A stretch of DNA of 64,000 bases from UBA6614 sp002433235 (GTDB lineage: Bacteria > Verrucomicrobiota > Verrucomicrobiia > Limisphaerales > UBA1100). The stretch's first letter is position 1. Each line of letters begins with the position of its first letter. The stretch is from the NCBI GenBank assembly GCA_002433235.1, contig DJHS01000054.1, forward strand, positions 1-64,000. The letters are read 5' to 3'. A program made the position numbers and the translations under genes. The notes beneath the pieces were generated by a model that was not told the DNA's origin, made no database searches, and saw nothing but the letters and a program-made list of their open reading frames with translations. Shown here in pieces: positions 8,885-17,118 of this stretch.

Positions 8885-9562
8885 TTAATTCTTTTTCTTT
8901 TCGGAATACCCAATCCGGTGGAAGGGATTGATAATGCTGGTGACAATGTTTCGGGAATGGCTGCCAATGCGCTTGAGGAAACGCACATACAGAACCACGG
9001 CCGCTGCTTCCGGGGCCTCCAGGTCATCCACTTTGCCCGAGATTATATCATCGGCCATGTTGTCGCAGTCATCCGAAATTTCCTCCTTGTACTCCTCCAT
9101 CACCTCCCGTGCGAGATCCTCGTCGCCTTCCCTAAAGGCTTCGATGGCACGGGTGCTAATCTGGGTTATATGTGCTTCGATTTCCTGCAGTTTGTCCTCC
9201 AGACTGCCGGCTTCCAGACGCTTTGGATGGCTGCGGGCAAGGTCATAAATGTTCTTGGTGTAATCACCGATGCGTTCGATATCGATCACCACACTCACCA
9301 GTGCGAGGCCTGAGTTGAGCTGCGTGTCGCTGGAAAGCATCAGGTGCTTCATCACTTTTTTGCGCACGTCGCGCTCGGACCGGTTGATCTCCTTGTCCAA
9401 CGCATAAATGTCCAGATCGATATCCGCCATATCAGAATGGCGCAGCGATTCCACCGAGGCAGCGTACATCTTGCTGTCGGTTTCGAGCATTTTACACGCT
9501 TCGTCGAAGGCTTGCTGGTAGAGATTGTCTTTTTGAAAGACGCTGATGATTTCCTTCCACAT
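8885..9562 (-). CDS. phoU: PhoU-family phosphate regulator
   Basis: The 225-residue, almost entirely helical protein has two PhoU-like helical bundles. Conserved family features include the ERIGDYTKNIYDLA segment in the first half and the RFLKRIGSHSRNI segment in the second, which correspond to the metal-binding E/DxxxD-like helices. It lies 39 bases downstream of a Na-phosphate symporter gene on the same strand. PhoU normally restrains phosphate uptake, so here it probably controls that symporter. No pst genes are visible nearby. Confidence 0.9.
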   Translation of the reverse strand: MWKEIISVFQKDNLYQQAFDEACKMLETDSKMYAASVESLRHSDMADIDLDIYALDKEINRSERDVRKKVMKHLMLSSDTQLNSGLALVSVVIDIERIGDYTKNIYDLARSHPKRLEAGSLEDKLQEIEAHITQISTRAIEAFREGDEDLAREVMEEYKEEISDDCDNMADDIISGKVDDLEAPEAAAVVLYVRFLKRIGSHSRNIVTSIINPFHRIGYSEKKKN

Positions 9563-9601
9563 AATCAGTGAGTCTAAATGATGTTCTCCAATTTGGCGAA
9601 T

Positions 9602-10876
9602 CTATTCGCCGATTTCAGTAGCATTCCCGTCGGTGGCGTTGCCATCAGTTGCATTGCTATCCGGTTGTTGCGGCCCATTCGCATCCCCAGATCCGGGCAC
9701 CGTCTGCTCTTCAGGTGCTTTATCGTCTTTGAGCGCGCCCGAAACTGTTGACCACGTCACCAAAATGGGGATGACATAAAACATGAGGATGATCAACACG
9801 ATCGGAATCACTCGATTGCGCAGGCAAAATTCCGCCAGCCGCTCGGCAATCATGACCGGAATGGCACGAATGGGCGCGTAAGGCATGAAGATCAGTGCGC
9901 CCGTGCAATTAAATAACATATGCGCAAAAGCCACCGTGGCTCCGGCCACAATTTCTGCCGGCACCGGTTGTCCCGGCTCCACCGTCACCGCACTGGCCGC
10001 GGCCAAGGCGGCCAATAAACCGGTCATGGTCGTTCCAATGTTGGCCCCGATATCGAACGGGAAAATCTGGGGTAAACGCAACACTCCGGCACCCGCCAAC
10101 GGGATGATTAAGCTGGTGGTGATCGAACTGCTTTGCACCAGCACGGTCAGGAAAATGCCCACGACAAAGGCGATGGCCGCATTGCGGAAAAGGTAGGCAT
10201 CGAAGAAGGCCTCCAGTTTTTTCAGCACCAGGCTCTTTAACAGTTTTCCGATGGCAAAGAGCATGCAAAAAGTGATCAACACAGAAACCACCAACAGCCA
10301 GCCTTCGCCATTAAGCACATCGCCCAGCCATTCGATGGCCGGTTTGGTGGCTTTCTTGAGGTAATTCTCCGGCTTCGTCACCCCCGTCACATCAATGAAG
10401 ATGCTGCCTAGATATCCCGCTGCAGTTTTGAGGAATCCAAAAGCGAGCTCCAACGGCAACAGGACGGCGACGGTGATGATGTTAAACGTATCGTGCAAAG
10501 ATGCCGCCGCGAATGCTCTTCGAAACTCCGATTTCCGTGTGATGTGCCCGAGCGACACGATCTTGGCCGTGACTGTGGTGCCTACATTGGCGCCCATCAC
10601 CATAAAGATGGCGCCTCCCACATCCACCGCACCCGCCGCCACCAAGCCCACAATCAGGCTGGTGGTAGTTGATGAACTTTGCACAATGGTGGTTGCCAAA
10701 ATGCCGATGAATAACCCTACAACCGGCGATTTCGTGGCTTCCAGCAGCCGCGCCGCCGTGTCCTTAAACTCCCCTTTAAAGGCAGCCCCCATGCCGCCAA
10801 TGCCGATTAAAAATAAATAAAGGCAGGCAAAGACACCGAATATTTTTAGGACAGTAAGGAGTTTCTCGTTTTTCAT
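9602..10876 (-). CDS. Na/phosphate cotransporter, NptA/PF02690 family
   Basis: A 424-residue inner-membrane protein with two inverted repeats, each carrying the QSSS hallmark (TTIVQSSSTTTSLI and TVLVQSSSITTSLI) that forms the phosphate/sodium site. Each repeat is followed by a GANVGTT or GANIGTT motif. The C-terminus after the last helix is a polar tail rich in Asn, Gly and Asp. Many relatives carry a fused C-terminal PhoU domain; here PhoU is a separate gene directly downstream. Export under phosphate stress is also possible for this family. Confidence 0.92.
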   Translation of the reverse strand: MKNEKLLTVLKIFGVFACLYLFLIGIGGMGAAFKGEFKDTAARLLEATKSPVVGLFIGILATTIVQSSSTTTSLIVGLVAAGAVDVGGAIFMVMGANVGTTVTAKIVSLGHITRKSEFRRAFAAASLHDTFNIITVAVLLPLELAFGFLKTAAGYLGSIFIDVTGVTKPENYLKKATKPAIEWLGDVLNGEGWLLVVSVLITFCMLFAIGKLLKSLVLKKLEAFFDAYLFRNAAIAFVVGIFLTVLVQSSSITTSLIIPLAGAGVLRLPQIFPFDIGANIGTTMTGLLAALAAASAVTVEPGQPVPAEIVAGATVAFAHMLFNCTGALIFMPYAPIRAIPVMIAERLAEFCLRNRVIPIVLIILMFYVIPILVTWSTVSGALKDDKAPEEQTVPGSGDANGPQQPDSNATDGNATDGNATEIGE

Positions 10877-11212
10877 GGAGAAGGGAGAAATAAAAAAGGC
10901 TGCGGATTCTAACTATCCGCTTATATAAAATAGGCCGAACGGCCTGACGGGCGTTTCACTGGATCAGTCATTAGGGGTTTCACCTGGGCTGCGTTCCAAA
11001 CGTCGCCGCGGGTTCTACAGGAGTTTCCATATTTTCAAAGAAGAAGTTATCCCCTGTCCATCCTCATTCAAAAACCGCTGAAAAAAGCCCGGAATGACCG
11101 CTCCATATCTCCAGTGAAGGCAAACGCATGGATCGATCAATCGAACCAATAAACATCGTCGAAATCCTCGGAGGATTGAAATGCTTTTTCACCTGTTACG
11201 ATTTGTTCATGA
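10877..11212. other. Intergenic region upstream of the phosphate genes with two small hairpins
   Basis: There is no convincing gene in these 336 bases. Two inverted repeats lie close to the symporter start: GCGGAT/ATCCGC (10902-10920, 7-base loop) and AGGCCG/CGGCCT (10932-10945, 2-base loop), with an AT-rich TATAAAATA stretch between them. They could be operator or promoter structures for the leftward transcript. On the minus strand a short peptide-like frame near 11140-11210 ends soon and is not called. Confidence 0.4.
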
Positions 11213-12535
11213 TTAGCCTCCGAGCGATGCGGGGTTGCTGATGTCGCCTTTGTTGAAGTCCACGTATTCCTCGGTGAGATCGGCGGCGTAAAGGGTGGCT
11301 TGGCCGTGGCCGAGGTTGAGGTTGATGTGCAGGTCGAATTCCGCGGGCGCGACGGCGGCGCACAGGGTGTCGAAGGACGTCCGCGTGGGCCGGCCTTTCT
11401 TCAGGGAGTGGGTGAGTTTTTTTGAGCCGGGGGCGCTGTAGGCGATGTCGACTTTTTCTTCAACGACCTTCGCGGCCGAATAGCCGAGCGCATCGATGAT
11501 CCGGCCCCAGTTGGGGTCGCCGCCATTCCAGCTGGTCTTTACCAATGCACTATTGCCCACGGCGCGGGCGGCGGCGTCGGCATCCTTTTGAGTTTTCGCA
11601 CCGCGCACGCGGACGGTGACCAGCCGCGTGACGCCTTCGCCATCGCGCGCGATCATCTTGGCCAGCTCGAGGCACACGTGATTGAGCACGGCCTGAAATG
11701 TTTTCAAATCCTTCGCGCTGAGCTTGCCGTTGCCGGCGAGGCCGTTGGCGAGGAGCAGCACGGTGTCGTTGGTGCTCATGTCGCCGTCGACGGTGATGCA
11801 ATTGAAACTGCTGGCGACCGCTTCGCGCAAACAACGCCGCAACACGCCGGCGGGAATCTTAGCGTCGGTTGTGAGATACGCGAGCATCGTGGCGTGGAGG
11901 GGCAGGCTTGCAGGGCGCGCGCCGGTGGGGCTCATGCCGGGCTGGATCATCCCCGCGCCCTTGGCGATACCGCCGAGTCGCACGGTTTTTCCGCCGAGTT
12001 TAAATTCCACGGCGATTTCTTTCGCGCGCGTGTCGCTGGTCATGATCGCCTCGGCGGCGTGATGCGCGGCCGTGGGCGAGTCGTCCAGTTCCCTGACAAT
12101 TTGCCGGATGCCGGCGCGGATATTCGGCATCGGCAGCTCCAGCCCAATCCGCCCCGTGCTGCCCACGAGCACATCCTCCGGTTGCAGTAACAATTCTTCG
12201 GCGAGTAGCGCCGCCATTTCTTGCGCATCCTTTAGCCCGCGAGGGCCGGTACAGGCGTTGGCGTTGCCGGAGTTGACGACGACCGCCTGCGCTTTGCCTT
12301 TGTTGCGCGCGAGATGATCCACGCACACTTTCACCGGCGCGGCACAGATTTGGTTGGTCGTAAACATCCCCGCCGCCGTGGCCGGCACTTCGGAGACAAT
12401 CACAGCGAGATCGCGTTTCTGGCCTTTGTCGCTGCCCTTGCCGGTGCCGAGGCGTTTCACATCACAAAACAACCCGGCCGACAGGAAACCCTGCGGGGCA
12501 ACAATGGAACCATCAATGGAATGAAAAGACTTCAT
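11213..12535 (-). CDS. argJ: Glutamate N-acetyltransferase / amino-acid N-acetyltransferase
   Basis: This 440-residue Ntn-fold enzyme moves the acetyl group from N-acetylornithine to glutamate, closing the acetyl cycle. The autocleavage segment is KGAGMIQP...ATML, with the catalytic threonine of ATML. The oxyanion residues precede it (GSTGRIG). After cleavage it forms alpha and beta chains. No argA was seen in the window, so ArgJ may be bifunctional. It is on the same strand as argB-argD-argF but separated from them by the phosphate pair. Confidence 0.95.
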   Translation of the reverse strand: MKSFHSIDGSIVAPQGFLSAGLFCDVKRLGTGKGSDKGQKRDLAVIVSEVPATAAGMFTTNQICAAPVKVCVDHLARNKGKAQAVVVNSGNANACTGPRGLKDAQEMAALLAEELLLQPEDVLVGSTGRIGLELPMPNIRAGIRQIVRELDDSPTAAHHAAEAIMTSDTRAKEIAVEFKLGGKTVRLGGIAKGAGMIQPGMSPTGARPASLPLHATMLAYLTTDAKIPAGVLRRCLREAVASSFNCITVDGDMSTNDTVLLLANGLAGNGKLSAKDLKTFQAVLNHVCLELAKMIARDGEGVTRLVTVRVRGAKTQKDADAAARAVGNSALVKTSWNGGDPNWGRIIDALGYSAAKVVEEKVDIAYSAPGSKKLTHSLKKGRPTRTSFDTLCAAVAPAEFDLHINLNLGHGQATLYAADLTEEYVDFNKGDISNPASLGG

Positions 12536-12570
12536 CTGTGGAAAACAGCGGCGGGGAATCGAAATAGAAA

Positions 12571-12597
12571 AAACCCGGCGCAGCGCTAGCGGCTGCG
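12571..12597 (-). terminator. Hairpin upstream of argJ, possible terminator
   Basis: CGCAGC (12579-12584) pairs with GCTGCG (12592-12597). On the minus strand the stem is followed by CCGGG and then six T. This could end a leftward transcript coming from the right, before argJ. The five bases between stem and T-run weaken the call. Confidence 0.4.
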
Positions 12598-12659
12598 TCG
12601 ACGAACGGACTTGTGTTTCGTCTTGTGGGTCATGCGATGGGCGGATTCAAACAGGATGA

Positions 12660-13256
12660 ATGGAGAGTGTCAACGGAAATGGATGTTTGCCTGAAAGTCC
12701 GGGAATTTATGCGTATGAAATATGCNNNNNNNNNNNNNNNNNNNNNNNNNNNNNNNNNNNNNNNNNNNNNNNNNNNNNNNNNNNNNNNNNNNNNNNNNNN
12801 NNNNNNNNNNNNNNNNNNNNNNNNNNNNNNNNNNNNNNNNNNNNNNNNNNNNNNNNNNNNNNNNNNNNNNNNNNNNNNNNNNNNNNNNNNNNNNNNNNNN
12901 NNNNNNNNNNNNNNNNNNNNNNNNNNNNNNNNNNNNNNNNNNNNNNNNNNNNNNNNNNNNNNNNNNNNNNNNNNNNNNNNNNNNNNNNNNNNNNNNNNNN
13001 NNNNNNNNNNNNNNNNNNNNNNNNNNNNNNNNNNNNNNNNNNNNNNNNNNNNNNNNNNNNNNNNNNNNNNNNNNNNNNNNNNNNNNNNNNNNNNNNNNNN
13101 NNNNNNNNGCACGCCATGAATCCTGCTGATGCTGTGGACATGCTCAAGCGCGAGTACACCAAGCGCAGTACGGTGGCCAAGAGGCAGTGGATTGTTCAGA
13201 ACGCACCCGAACTAATCGAGGAGTACAAGAAGCTCTTGAGGCAGGAGGGGCGTTAG
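12660..13256 (+). CDS. Unrecognised gene broken by an assembly gap
   Basis: An AGGA motif precedes ATG 12660 and the first 22 residues include LPESPGIYAYEI, which weakly recalls the start of GIY-YIG nuclease domains. The gap 12726-13108 then removes most of the gene. The right part encodes about 49 residues that read as a charged helical C-terminus (KREYTKRST...LIEEYKKLLRQEGR). Whether the two parts belong to one gene depends on the true gap length. The last 25 bases are a direct repeat also found at 14137-14161. I cannot assign a function. Confidence 0.4.
   Translation: MESVNGNGCLPESPGIYAYEICXXXXXXXXXXXXXXXXXXXXXXXXXXXXXXXXXXXXXXXXXXXXXXXXXXXXXXXXXXXXXXXXXXXXXXXXXXXXXXXXXXXXXXXXXXXXXXXXXXXXXXXXXXXXXXXXXXXXXXXXXXXXXXXXHAMNPADAVDMLKREYTKRSTVAKRQWIVQNAPELIEEYKKLLRQEGR
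12726..13108. other. Assembly gap (run of N)
   Basis: There are 383 undetermined bases. Unlike the first gap, the flanks do not repeat each other, so real sequence is probably missing. Confidence 0.95.
13232..13256. repeat. 25-bp direct repeat, copy 1
   Basis: This sequence, which contains CTCTTGAGGCAGGAGGGG, is identical at 14137-14161. The two copies bracket the first LRR gene, with a repeat period of 905 bases. Confidence 0.85.
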
Positions 13257-13260
13257 GGGG

Positions 13261-14097
13261 TTACTGGGTGGCGTTGCTGACGATTCTGCACTTGGGCAAC
13301 GCCTTCTGTAATTCAGCCACACCCGCTTTGGTGATTTGGGTGGAGGACAAGTTAAGTCCCAAGAGCTCCTGTAACTTGGCCACCTCCTTGAGACCCGCGT
13401 CGGTGACTTGGGTGTCGGTCAAGTAAAGCGATTTGAGCTTCTTCAACTTGGCCACCTCCTTGAGGCCCACGTCGGTGATTTTGGTGCGGGCCAAGTTAAG
13501 CCGTGTGAGCTGCTTCAACTTGGCAATATCCTTAAGACTCGCGTCGGTGATGGTGGTGCCGGTCAAGTAAAGCCGTGTGAGCTGCTTCAACTTGGCCACC
13601 TCCTTGAGACCCACGTCGGTGATTTTGGTGCGGGCCAAGTTAAGCTCTTTGAGCTGTTGCAACTTGGCCACCTCAATGAGGCCCGCGTCGGTGATTTTGG
13701 TGTCGTTCAACCAAAGCGTTTTGAGCTGTTGCAACTTGGCCACTTCCTTGAGACCCACGTCGGTGATTTTGGTGCGCGCCAAGCTAAGCGCTTCAAGCTT
13801 CTGCAACTTGCCCACCTCCTTGAGGCCTGCGTCGGTGATGTTGGTGTCGTCCAATATAAGGTGTTTGAGGTTCTGCAACTTGGCCACCTCCTTGAGATCC
13901 GCGTCGGTGATTTTGGGGCCCCGCAAGTAAAGGCGGGTCACCTTCTCCAAATCCGCCTCGGTGAGTTCGCCTGTGGGTTTCTCGGCCCACCTACGAATCT
14001 CCTTCTCAACAATGGGGTTGGTAATGAGTGGCTTCTTATCCGCCGCCAAGACGGATTGGCCCAACACCACCGCCAGCACGAGTAAGAGAGATTTCAT
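13261..14097 (-). CDS. Exported leucine-rich-repeat protein
   Basis: The 278-residue product has a signal peptide (residues 1-18) and then about nine near-identical 24-residue LRR units of the form TKITDVGLKEVAKLQQLKxLxL. At DNA level these are 72-base repeats across 13300-13930. The ITDxGLxxLxxLxxLxxLxL pattern is that of the TpLRR/BspA-like or cysteine-free RI-like repeats common in Planctomycetota and Verrucomicrobiota. It ends with a capping segment LPKCRIVSN. The start overlaps the stop of the upstream LRR gene (ATGA). It probably binds a protein or glycan partner in the periplasm or at the surface. Confidence 0.85.
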   Translation of the reverse strand: MKSLLLVLAVVLGQSVLAADKKPLITNPIVEKEIRRWAEKPTGELTEADLEKVTRLYLRGPKITDADLKEVAKLQNLKHLILDDTNITDAGLKEVGKLQKLEALSLARTKITDVGLKEVAKLQQLKTLWLNDTKITDAGLIEVAKLQQLKELNLARTKITDVGLKEVAKLKQLTRLYLTGTTITDASLKDIAKLKQLTRLNLARTKITDVGLKEVAKLKKLKSLYLTDTQVTDAGLKEVAKLQELLGLNLSSTQITKAGVAELQKALPKCRIVSNATQ

Positions 14098-14834
14098 GGC
14101 CGGAAGGATACCTGCGCCGTGGCGGGCGTCAATGGGGCTCTTGAGGCAGGAGGGGCGTTAGTTTTGGTCGGCTCCAGCGGACTCGCCGCGGAGGGTGGGT
14201 TTCGGTGGCACGATCGGCGGGCGTGGTTTTTCTTTACGACTAGCTCTATTGCTGACGCCGCTGTGGATTTGCACTTGGGCAACGCCTTTTTCAGTTCATC
14301 AATCTGAGCCCTAGTGAGGGCGGGGTTGTTCATGATATTCAGATACTTTAACTGCGTGAGCTTCTCCAGATCCTTCACGGAGGTTAGTTTATTTTTGCTG
14401 AGACTCAGAAACCATAACTGCGGAAGCTTCTCCAGACCCTTCACGGAGGTCAGTTGATTATCTTCGAGAGTCAGCGCCTCTAAATTTGTGAGATTCTCCA
14501 GACCTTTCACGGAGGTCAATTTATTGCGCCCAAGTCCCAATCCCTTTAACTGTTTGGATTTCTCTAGTCCCTTTATGTCAGTCAGTTCATTGATCCTGAG
14601 CCCCAGCACTTTTAACTGCGTGAGTTTCTCCAGAACCTCCGGAATCTCAGTCAGTTGCATGCGGTGAAAGCTCACCGCAGTCACCTTCTCATAATCCACC
14701 TTGGTGAGTATGCCTGTGGGTTTCTTGAGCTCCTCGCGAATCGCTAACTCAATCGCTGCCTTGGCTTTTGCGCTATTGCCAGAAGCACAACCACCAACCA
14801 ACACCACCGCCATCAAAAGAATCAGAGCTTTCAT
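14094..14834 (-). CDS. LRR lipoprotein, probably with a read-through C-terminus
   Basis: ATG 14834 was chosen over an upstream one at 14891 because it starts a lipoprotein signal (MKALILLMAVVLVGGC). The 246-residue product has about six 22-residue LRR units of internalin/SDS22-like form (NKLTSVKGLEKLTQLxxLxL). The LRR fold ends at LPKCKS, which corresponds to the C-terminal cap of the neighbouring LRR protein. The last 60 or so residues are basic, proline-rich and encoded partly by the repeats at 14137-14161 and 14099-14135, so they look like translation beyond a lost stop. It overlaps the next LRR gene by ATGA. Confidence 0.75.
   Translation of the reverse strand: MKALILLMAVVLVGGCASGNSAKAKAAIELAIREELKKPTGILTKVDYEKVTAVSFHRMQLTEIPEVLEKLTQLKVLGLRINELTDIKGLEKSKQLKGLGLGRNKLTSVKGLENLTNLEALTLEDNQLTSVKGLEKLPQLWFLSLSKNKLTSVKDLEKLTQLKYLNIMNNPALTRAQIDELKKALPKCKSTAASAIELVVKKNHARRSCHRNPPSAASPLEPTKTNAPPASRAPLTPATAQVSFRP
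14099..14135. repeat. 37-bp element in front of the LRR gene, copy 1
   Basis: It contains GCCGGAAGGATACC and GCGCCGTGGCGGGCGTCAA and differs from the copy at 14836-14872 at one position. It sits immediately upstream of the ATG of the first LRR gene (minus strand). In the reverse frame it encodes an 'ARHGAGILPA'-type peptide, a sequence type that I recall as dispersed in related genomes. Confidence 0.7.
14137..14161. repeat. 25-bp direct repeat, copy 2
   Basis: Identical to 13232-13256. Here it lies inside the 3' part of the LRR lipoprotein gene and directly next to the 37-bp element. Confidence 0.85.
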
Positions 14835-14835
14835 C

Positions 14836-14872
14836 GCCGGAAGGATACCAGCGCCGTGGCGGGCGTCAATGG
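14836..14872. repeat. 37-bp element in front of the LRR gene, copy 2
   Basis: The second copy lies directly upstream of ATG 14834 of the LRR lipoprotein gene, at the same distance from the start as copy 1 from its gene. It may be a shared leader or the end of a duplicated unit. Confidence 0.7.
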
Positions 14873-14906
14873 AGTCTTTAAACGCCCGCATTTAATTAAA
14901 CGGATT

Positions 14907-15095
14907 TTAATCCGCGCCTGACTGCTTCCTCGGCCAATCGCCGTCGCCGTAGACGAGGTAGTGGCGGGAGACCTTGGGCGGTTTCTTGCCGCGACGCGCC
15001 CAGAAGGCTTTGTAGCCCCGATCTACCATGCGCTTGAGGGATGTCTCATCCTTGGTTGGCTCACGGTGTGACTCTTGGGGGTACTGGAAAATTGC
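14907..15095 (-). pseudogene. Remnant of an unrecognised gene
   Basis: A 62-codon open stretch ends at TAA 14907 and reads like a genuine protein tail, with segments KRMVDRGYKAFWARRG and HYLVYGDGDWP. An in-frame TGA precedes it and no ATG lies before codon 23. A start at the internal ATG would leave about 40 residues. It follows the stop of the EamA transporter gene by 3 bases. I read it as the 3' end of a gene whose front was lost, but a very short real gene cannot be excluded. Confidence 0.4.
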
Positions 15096-15098
15096 TCA

Positions 15099-16076
15099 TT
15101 AAGCCTGCGTCCACATAACCATCCCCACCACGCCCGCCACGGCCAGCACTCCTCCGGCCAACGAGCGCCAGCTTGGTTTCTCCTCCTTCATATAGATGGC
15201 AAACGGGATGACCACGAGTGGAGTGGTGGCGACGATGGGGAGGATTACGCCGGTGGGGTTGTTGAGGAGGGCCCATTGATAGCAGGTGACGCCAAAGGCG
15301 GGGCCGGCGAGGGCGTTGAGGAGCAGCCAGCGGCGGCCGGCGGTCCAGTCGCTGCCGGGGTTGGTCAGGGCGCGTGCGCTGGGGGAAGCGGGGTTGCCCT
15401 TTAAATAAGTGCGCAAGGCCCAGAGACAGAGGCCGGTGAAAACCATGCCGCCGAGTTGGCGTTGTGCAGCGACGGTGAGGCCGGCATGAAAAGCTTCGTC
15501 TCCAGTGAGTTTGTTGAACTCAGTATATTTCTCCGTGATGAAACGAACCATTGTGCCGGCACCGATGCCTTGGCCGAAGGCGGCAATGAGCCCCCAGCCA
15601 ATGCCGCTCCAGAGACCACTTTTTTCAAGATGAGGATTTTCCTTTGGCGCGAGCGCGATGGTGACACCCGCAAGAATGATGACGGCAAAGATGATTTGTG
15701 ATGGTGAGGTCAATGCGGATTTCTCCATGTAACCAAATTTATACAACCCAAATTCTACGGTTAAGGCTAATGGCACGGCCACGCAGTGGACGATGAGTAC
15801 GGTGAGTCTCGAGCCGATCCGTTGAAAGGCCTGAAAAAGGGCAATGTCACCCAAGCCAAAGCCGATGGCGCCGCTGGCGAACAAGAGCCAGAAAATGTTG
15901 GGCTGAAAATGAGCTGAGACGTTTTCAAAAAACAAAAACGCAAATACCATGAGCACGAGTGGGGCAATGATGAGTCGTGCAAAGTTGGTCTCGGTGCCGC
16001 CCATGTACTCAGTGGTTCGCCTTGCCGTGACGGCGGAAAGGCTGAACAGAAGCGTGCAAAGGAGGGCTGCGAGCAT
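15099..16076 (-). CDS. EamA/DMT-family membrane transporter
   Basis: A 325-residue protein with about ten hydrophobic helices arranged as two EamA repeats. The second repeat ends with the family pattern of helix, short KEEKPSWRSLAGG loop and last helix. I use the internal ATG at 16076, which places the first membrane helix at the N-terminus; the frame is open upstream to 16157. Relatives export metabolites or amino acids, and no substrate can be read from the sequence. It is divergent from the TPR gene at 16186. Confidence 0.8.
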   Translation of the reverse strand: MLAALLCTLLFSLSAVTARRTTEYMGGTETNFARLIIAPLVLMVFAFLFFENVSAHFQPNIFWLLFASGAIGFGLGDIALFQAFQRIGSRLTVLIVHCVAVPLALTVEFGLYKFGYMEKSALTSPSQIIFAVIILAGVTIALAPKENPHLEKSGLWSGIGWGLIAAFGQGIGAGTMVRFITEKYTEFNKLTGDEAFHAGLTVAAQRQLGGMVFTGLCLWALRTYLKGNPASPSARALTNPGSDWTAGRRWLLLNALAGPAFGVTCYQWALLNNPTGVILPIVATTPLVVIPFAIYMKEEKPSWRSLAGGVLAVAGVVGMVMWTQA

Positions 16077-16185
16077 GGGCGCAAAGGGGTACGGTGGTGG
16101 GGCGGATTTGTCACGGATTTTGGAGCGCGCTTGGCGGCACGCCCAAAGGAGTTGCATCAGTTTGGGAGATGTTTACCCTCGGGGC

Positions 16186-17055
16186 ATGAAGCGGGTTTTG
16201 ATTATCTTGTTAATTGCGATGGGTTTAAACATTGAAGGATTTGCCAATGACGACGCGGCGGTGCGCAAGCTGGCGGGCGAGGTGCGCACAGCGTATTCGG
16301 CGGGGCAAAATGACAAGGCACTGAAGCTGGCGGCGAAACTGGTGGAGATGGCACCGAAGGATCCGTTTACCCATATGCTGCGGGGCAATCTGCACTCGGC
16401 ACTGCGCATGCACGCGAAGGCGGTGCAGGATTTCTCCAGGGTGATTGAACTGAAACCACCACAGGGAATCCTAGGCGAGGCTTATCAGGAACGGGGTGAG
16501 AGTCATTTCCGGCTGGCGAAAGCAAAGGAGTCGGTGGCGGATTTTGATGCGTATTTGAAACTTAATCCGCGGCGTGATCCGCATCATTGGATGCGCGGTA
16601 TTTCGTATTATTACACGAAGGAATTCAAGAAAGGCTACGAGCAGTTCGAGCGGCATCAGACGGTGAACACGAACGACGTGGAAAATGCCGTGTGGCATTT
16701 CCTGTGCCTCGCGCGGGCGAAAGGCATTGTGGAGGCGAAAAAAAAGCTCATTCCCATTGTGGGAGACGGTCGCATTCCGATGATGGAGGTGCATGCGCTT
16801 TTCGCCGGCAAAAGCACGCCGGAGAAAGTCCTCGCCAAGGCCAAGGCAGACGCCGCGAAAGGACCGCGACTGGAACGGCAGTTGTTTTACGCACATCTGT
16901 ATCTTGGCATTTGGTATGAGGCCACGGGTGAGCTGAAGCTGCGCGACAAATTCATCGGGCTCGCCGCGGCGGTGGCGGATAACCACGGCTACATGGGCGA
17001 CGTGGCGCGGGTGCATGCGGTGCTAAACAAGGTGAAAGTGCCGAAGAAGGAATAA
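16186..17055 (+). CDS. Exported TPR protein (first of a paralogous pair)
   Basis: The 289-residue product has a signal peptide (residues 1-20) and TPR-like helix pairs across about residues 25-150. The second half carries the segments AVWHFLCLARAKG, RIPMMEVHALFAGKSTPEKVL and FYAHLYLGIWYEATGE. The same three segments recur in the next gene, so they define a family beyond plain TPR. It probably works in the periplasm as a protein-binding scaffold. The start is an ATG just after the divergent EamA gene. Confidence 0.78.
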   Translation: MKRVLIILLIAMGLNIEGFANDDAAVRKLAGEVRTAYSAGQNDKALKLAAKLVEMAPKDPFTHMLRGNLHSALRMHAKAVQDFSRVIELKPPQGILGEAYQERGESHFRLAKAKESVADFDAYLKLNPRRDPHHWMRGISYYYTKEFKKGYEQFERHQTVNTNDVENAVWHFLCLARAKGIVEAKKKLIPIVGDGRIPMMEVHALFAGKSTPEKVLAKAKADAAKGPRLERQLFYAHLYLGIWYEATGELKLRDKFIGLAAAVADNHGYMGDVARVHAVLNKVKVPKKE

Positions 17056-17118
17056 TGGTGCTGGTGATGTGAATATGTCTGGGTTGCGCGGGGCGGTAGC
17101 GGATTTTAGGCTGGGCGC

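Noticed and set aside
10877..11212. A short minus-strand peptide gene upstream of the phosphate genes
   Set aside because: Candidate frames near 11070-11210 have no convincing start or ribosome-binding site and no recognisable sequence.
12613..12725. An alternative gene start in another frame before the second assembly gap
   Set aside because: The frame starting at 12660 has a better Shine-Dalgarno position; the other lacks one and its product shows no known motif.
13109..13256. A full reading of the gap-broken gene as a GIY-YIG nuclease
   Set aside because: Only a weak SPGIYAYEI resemblance is visible and the catalytic part would be in the missing sequence.
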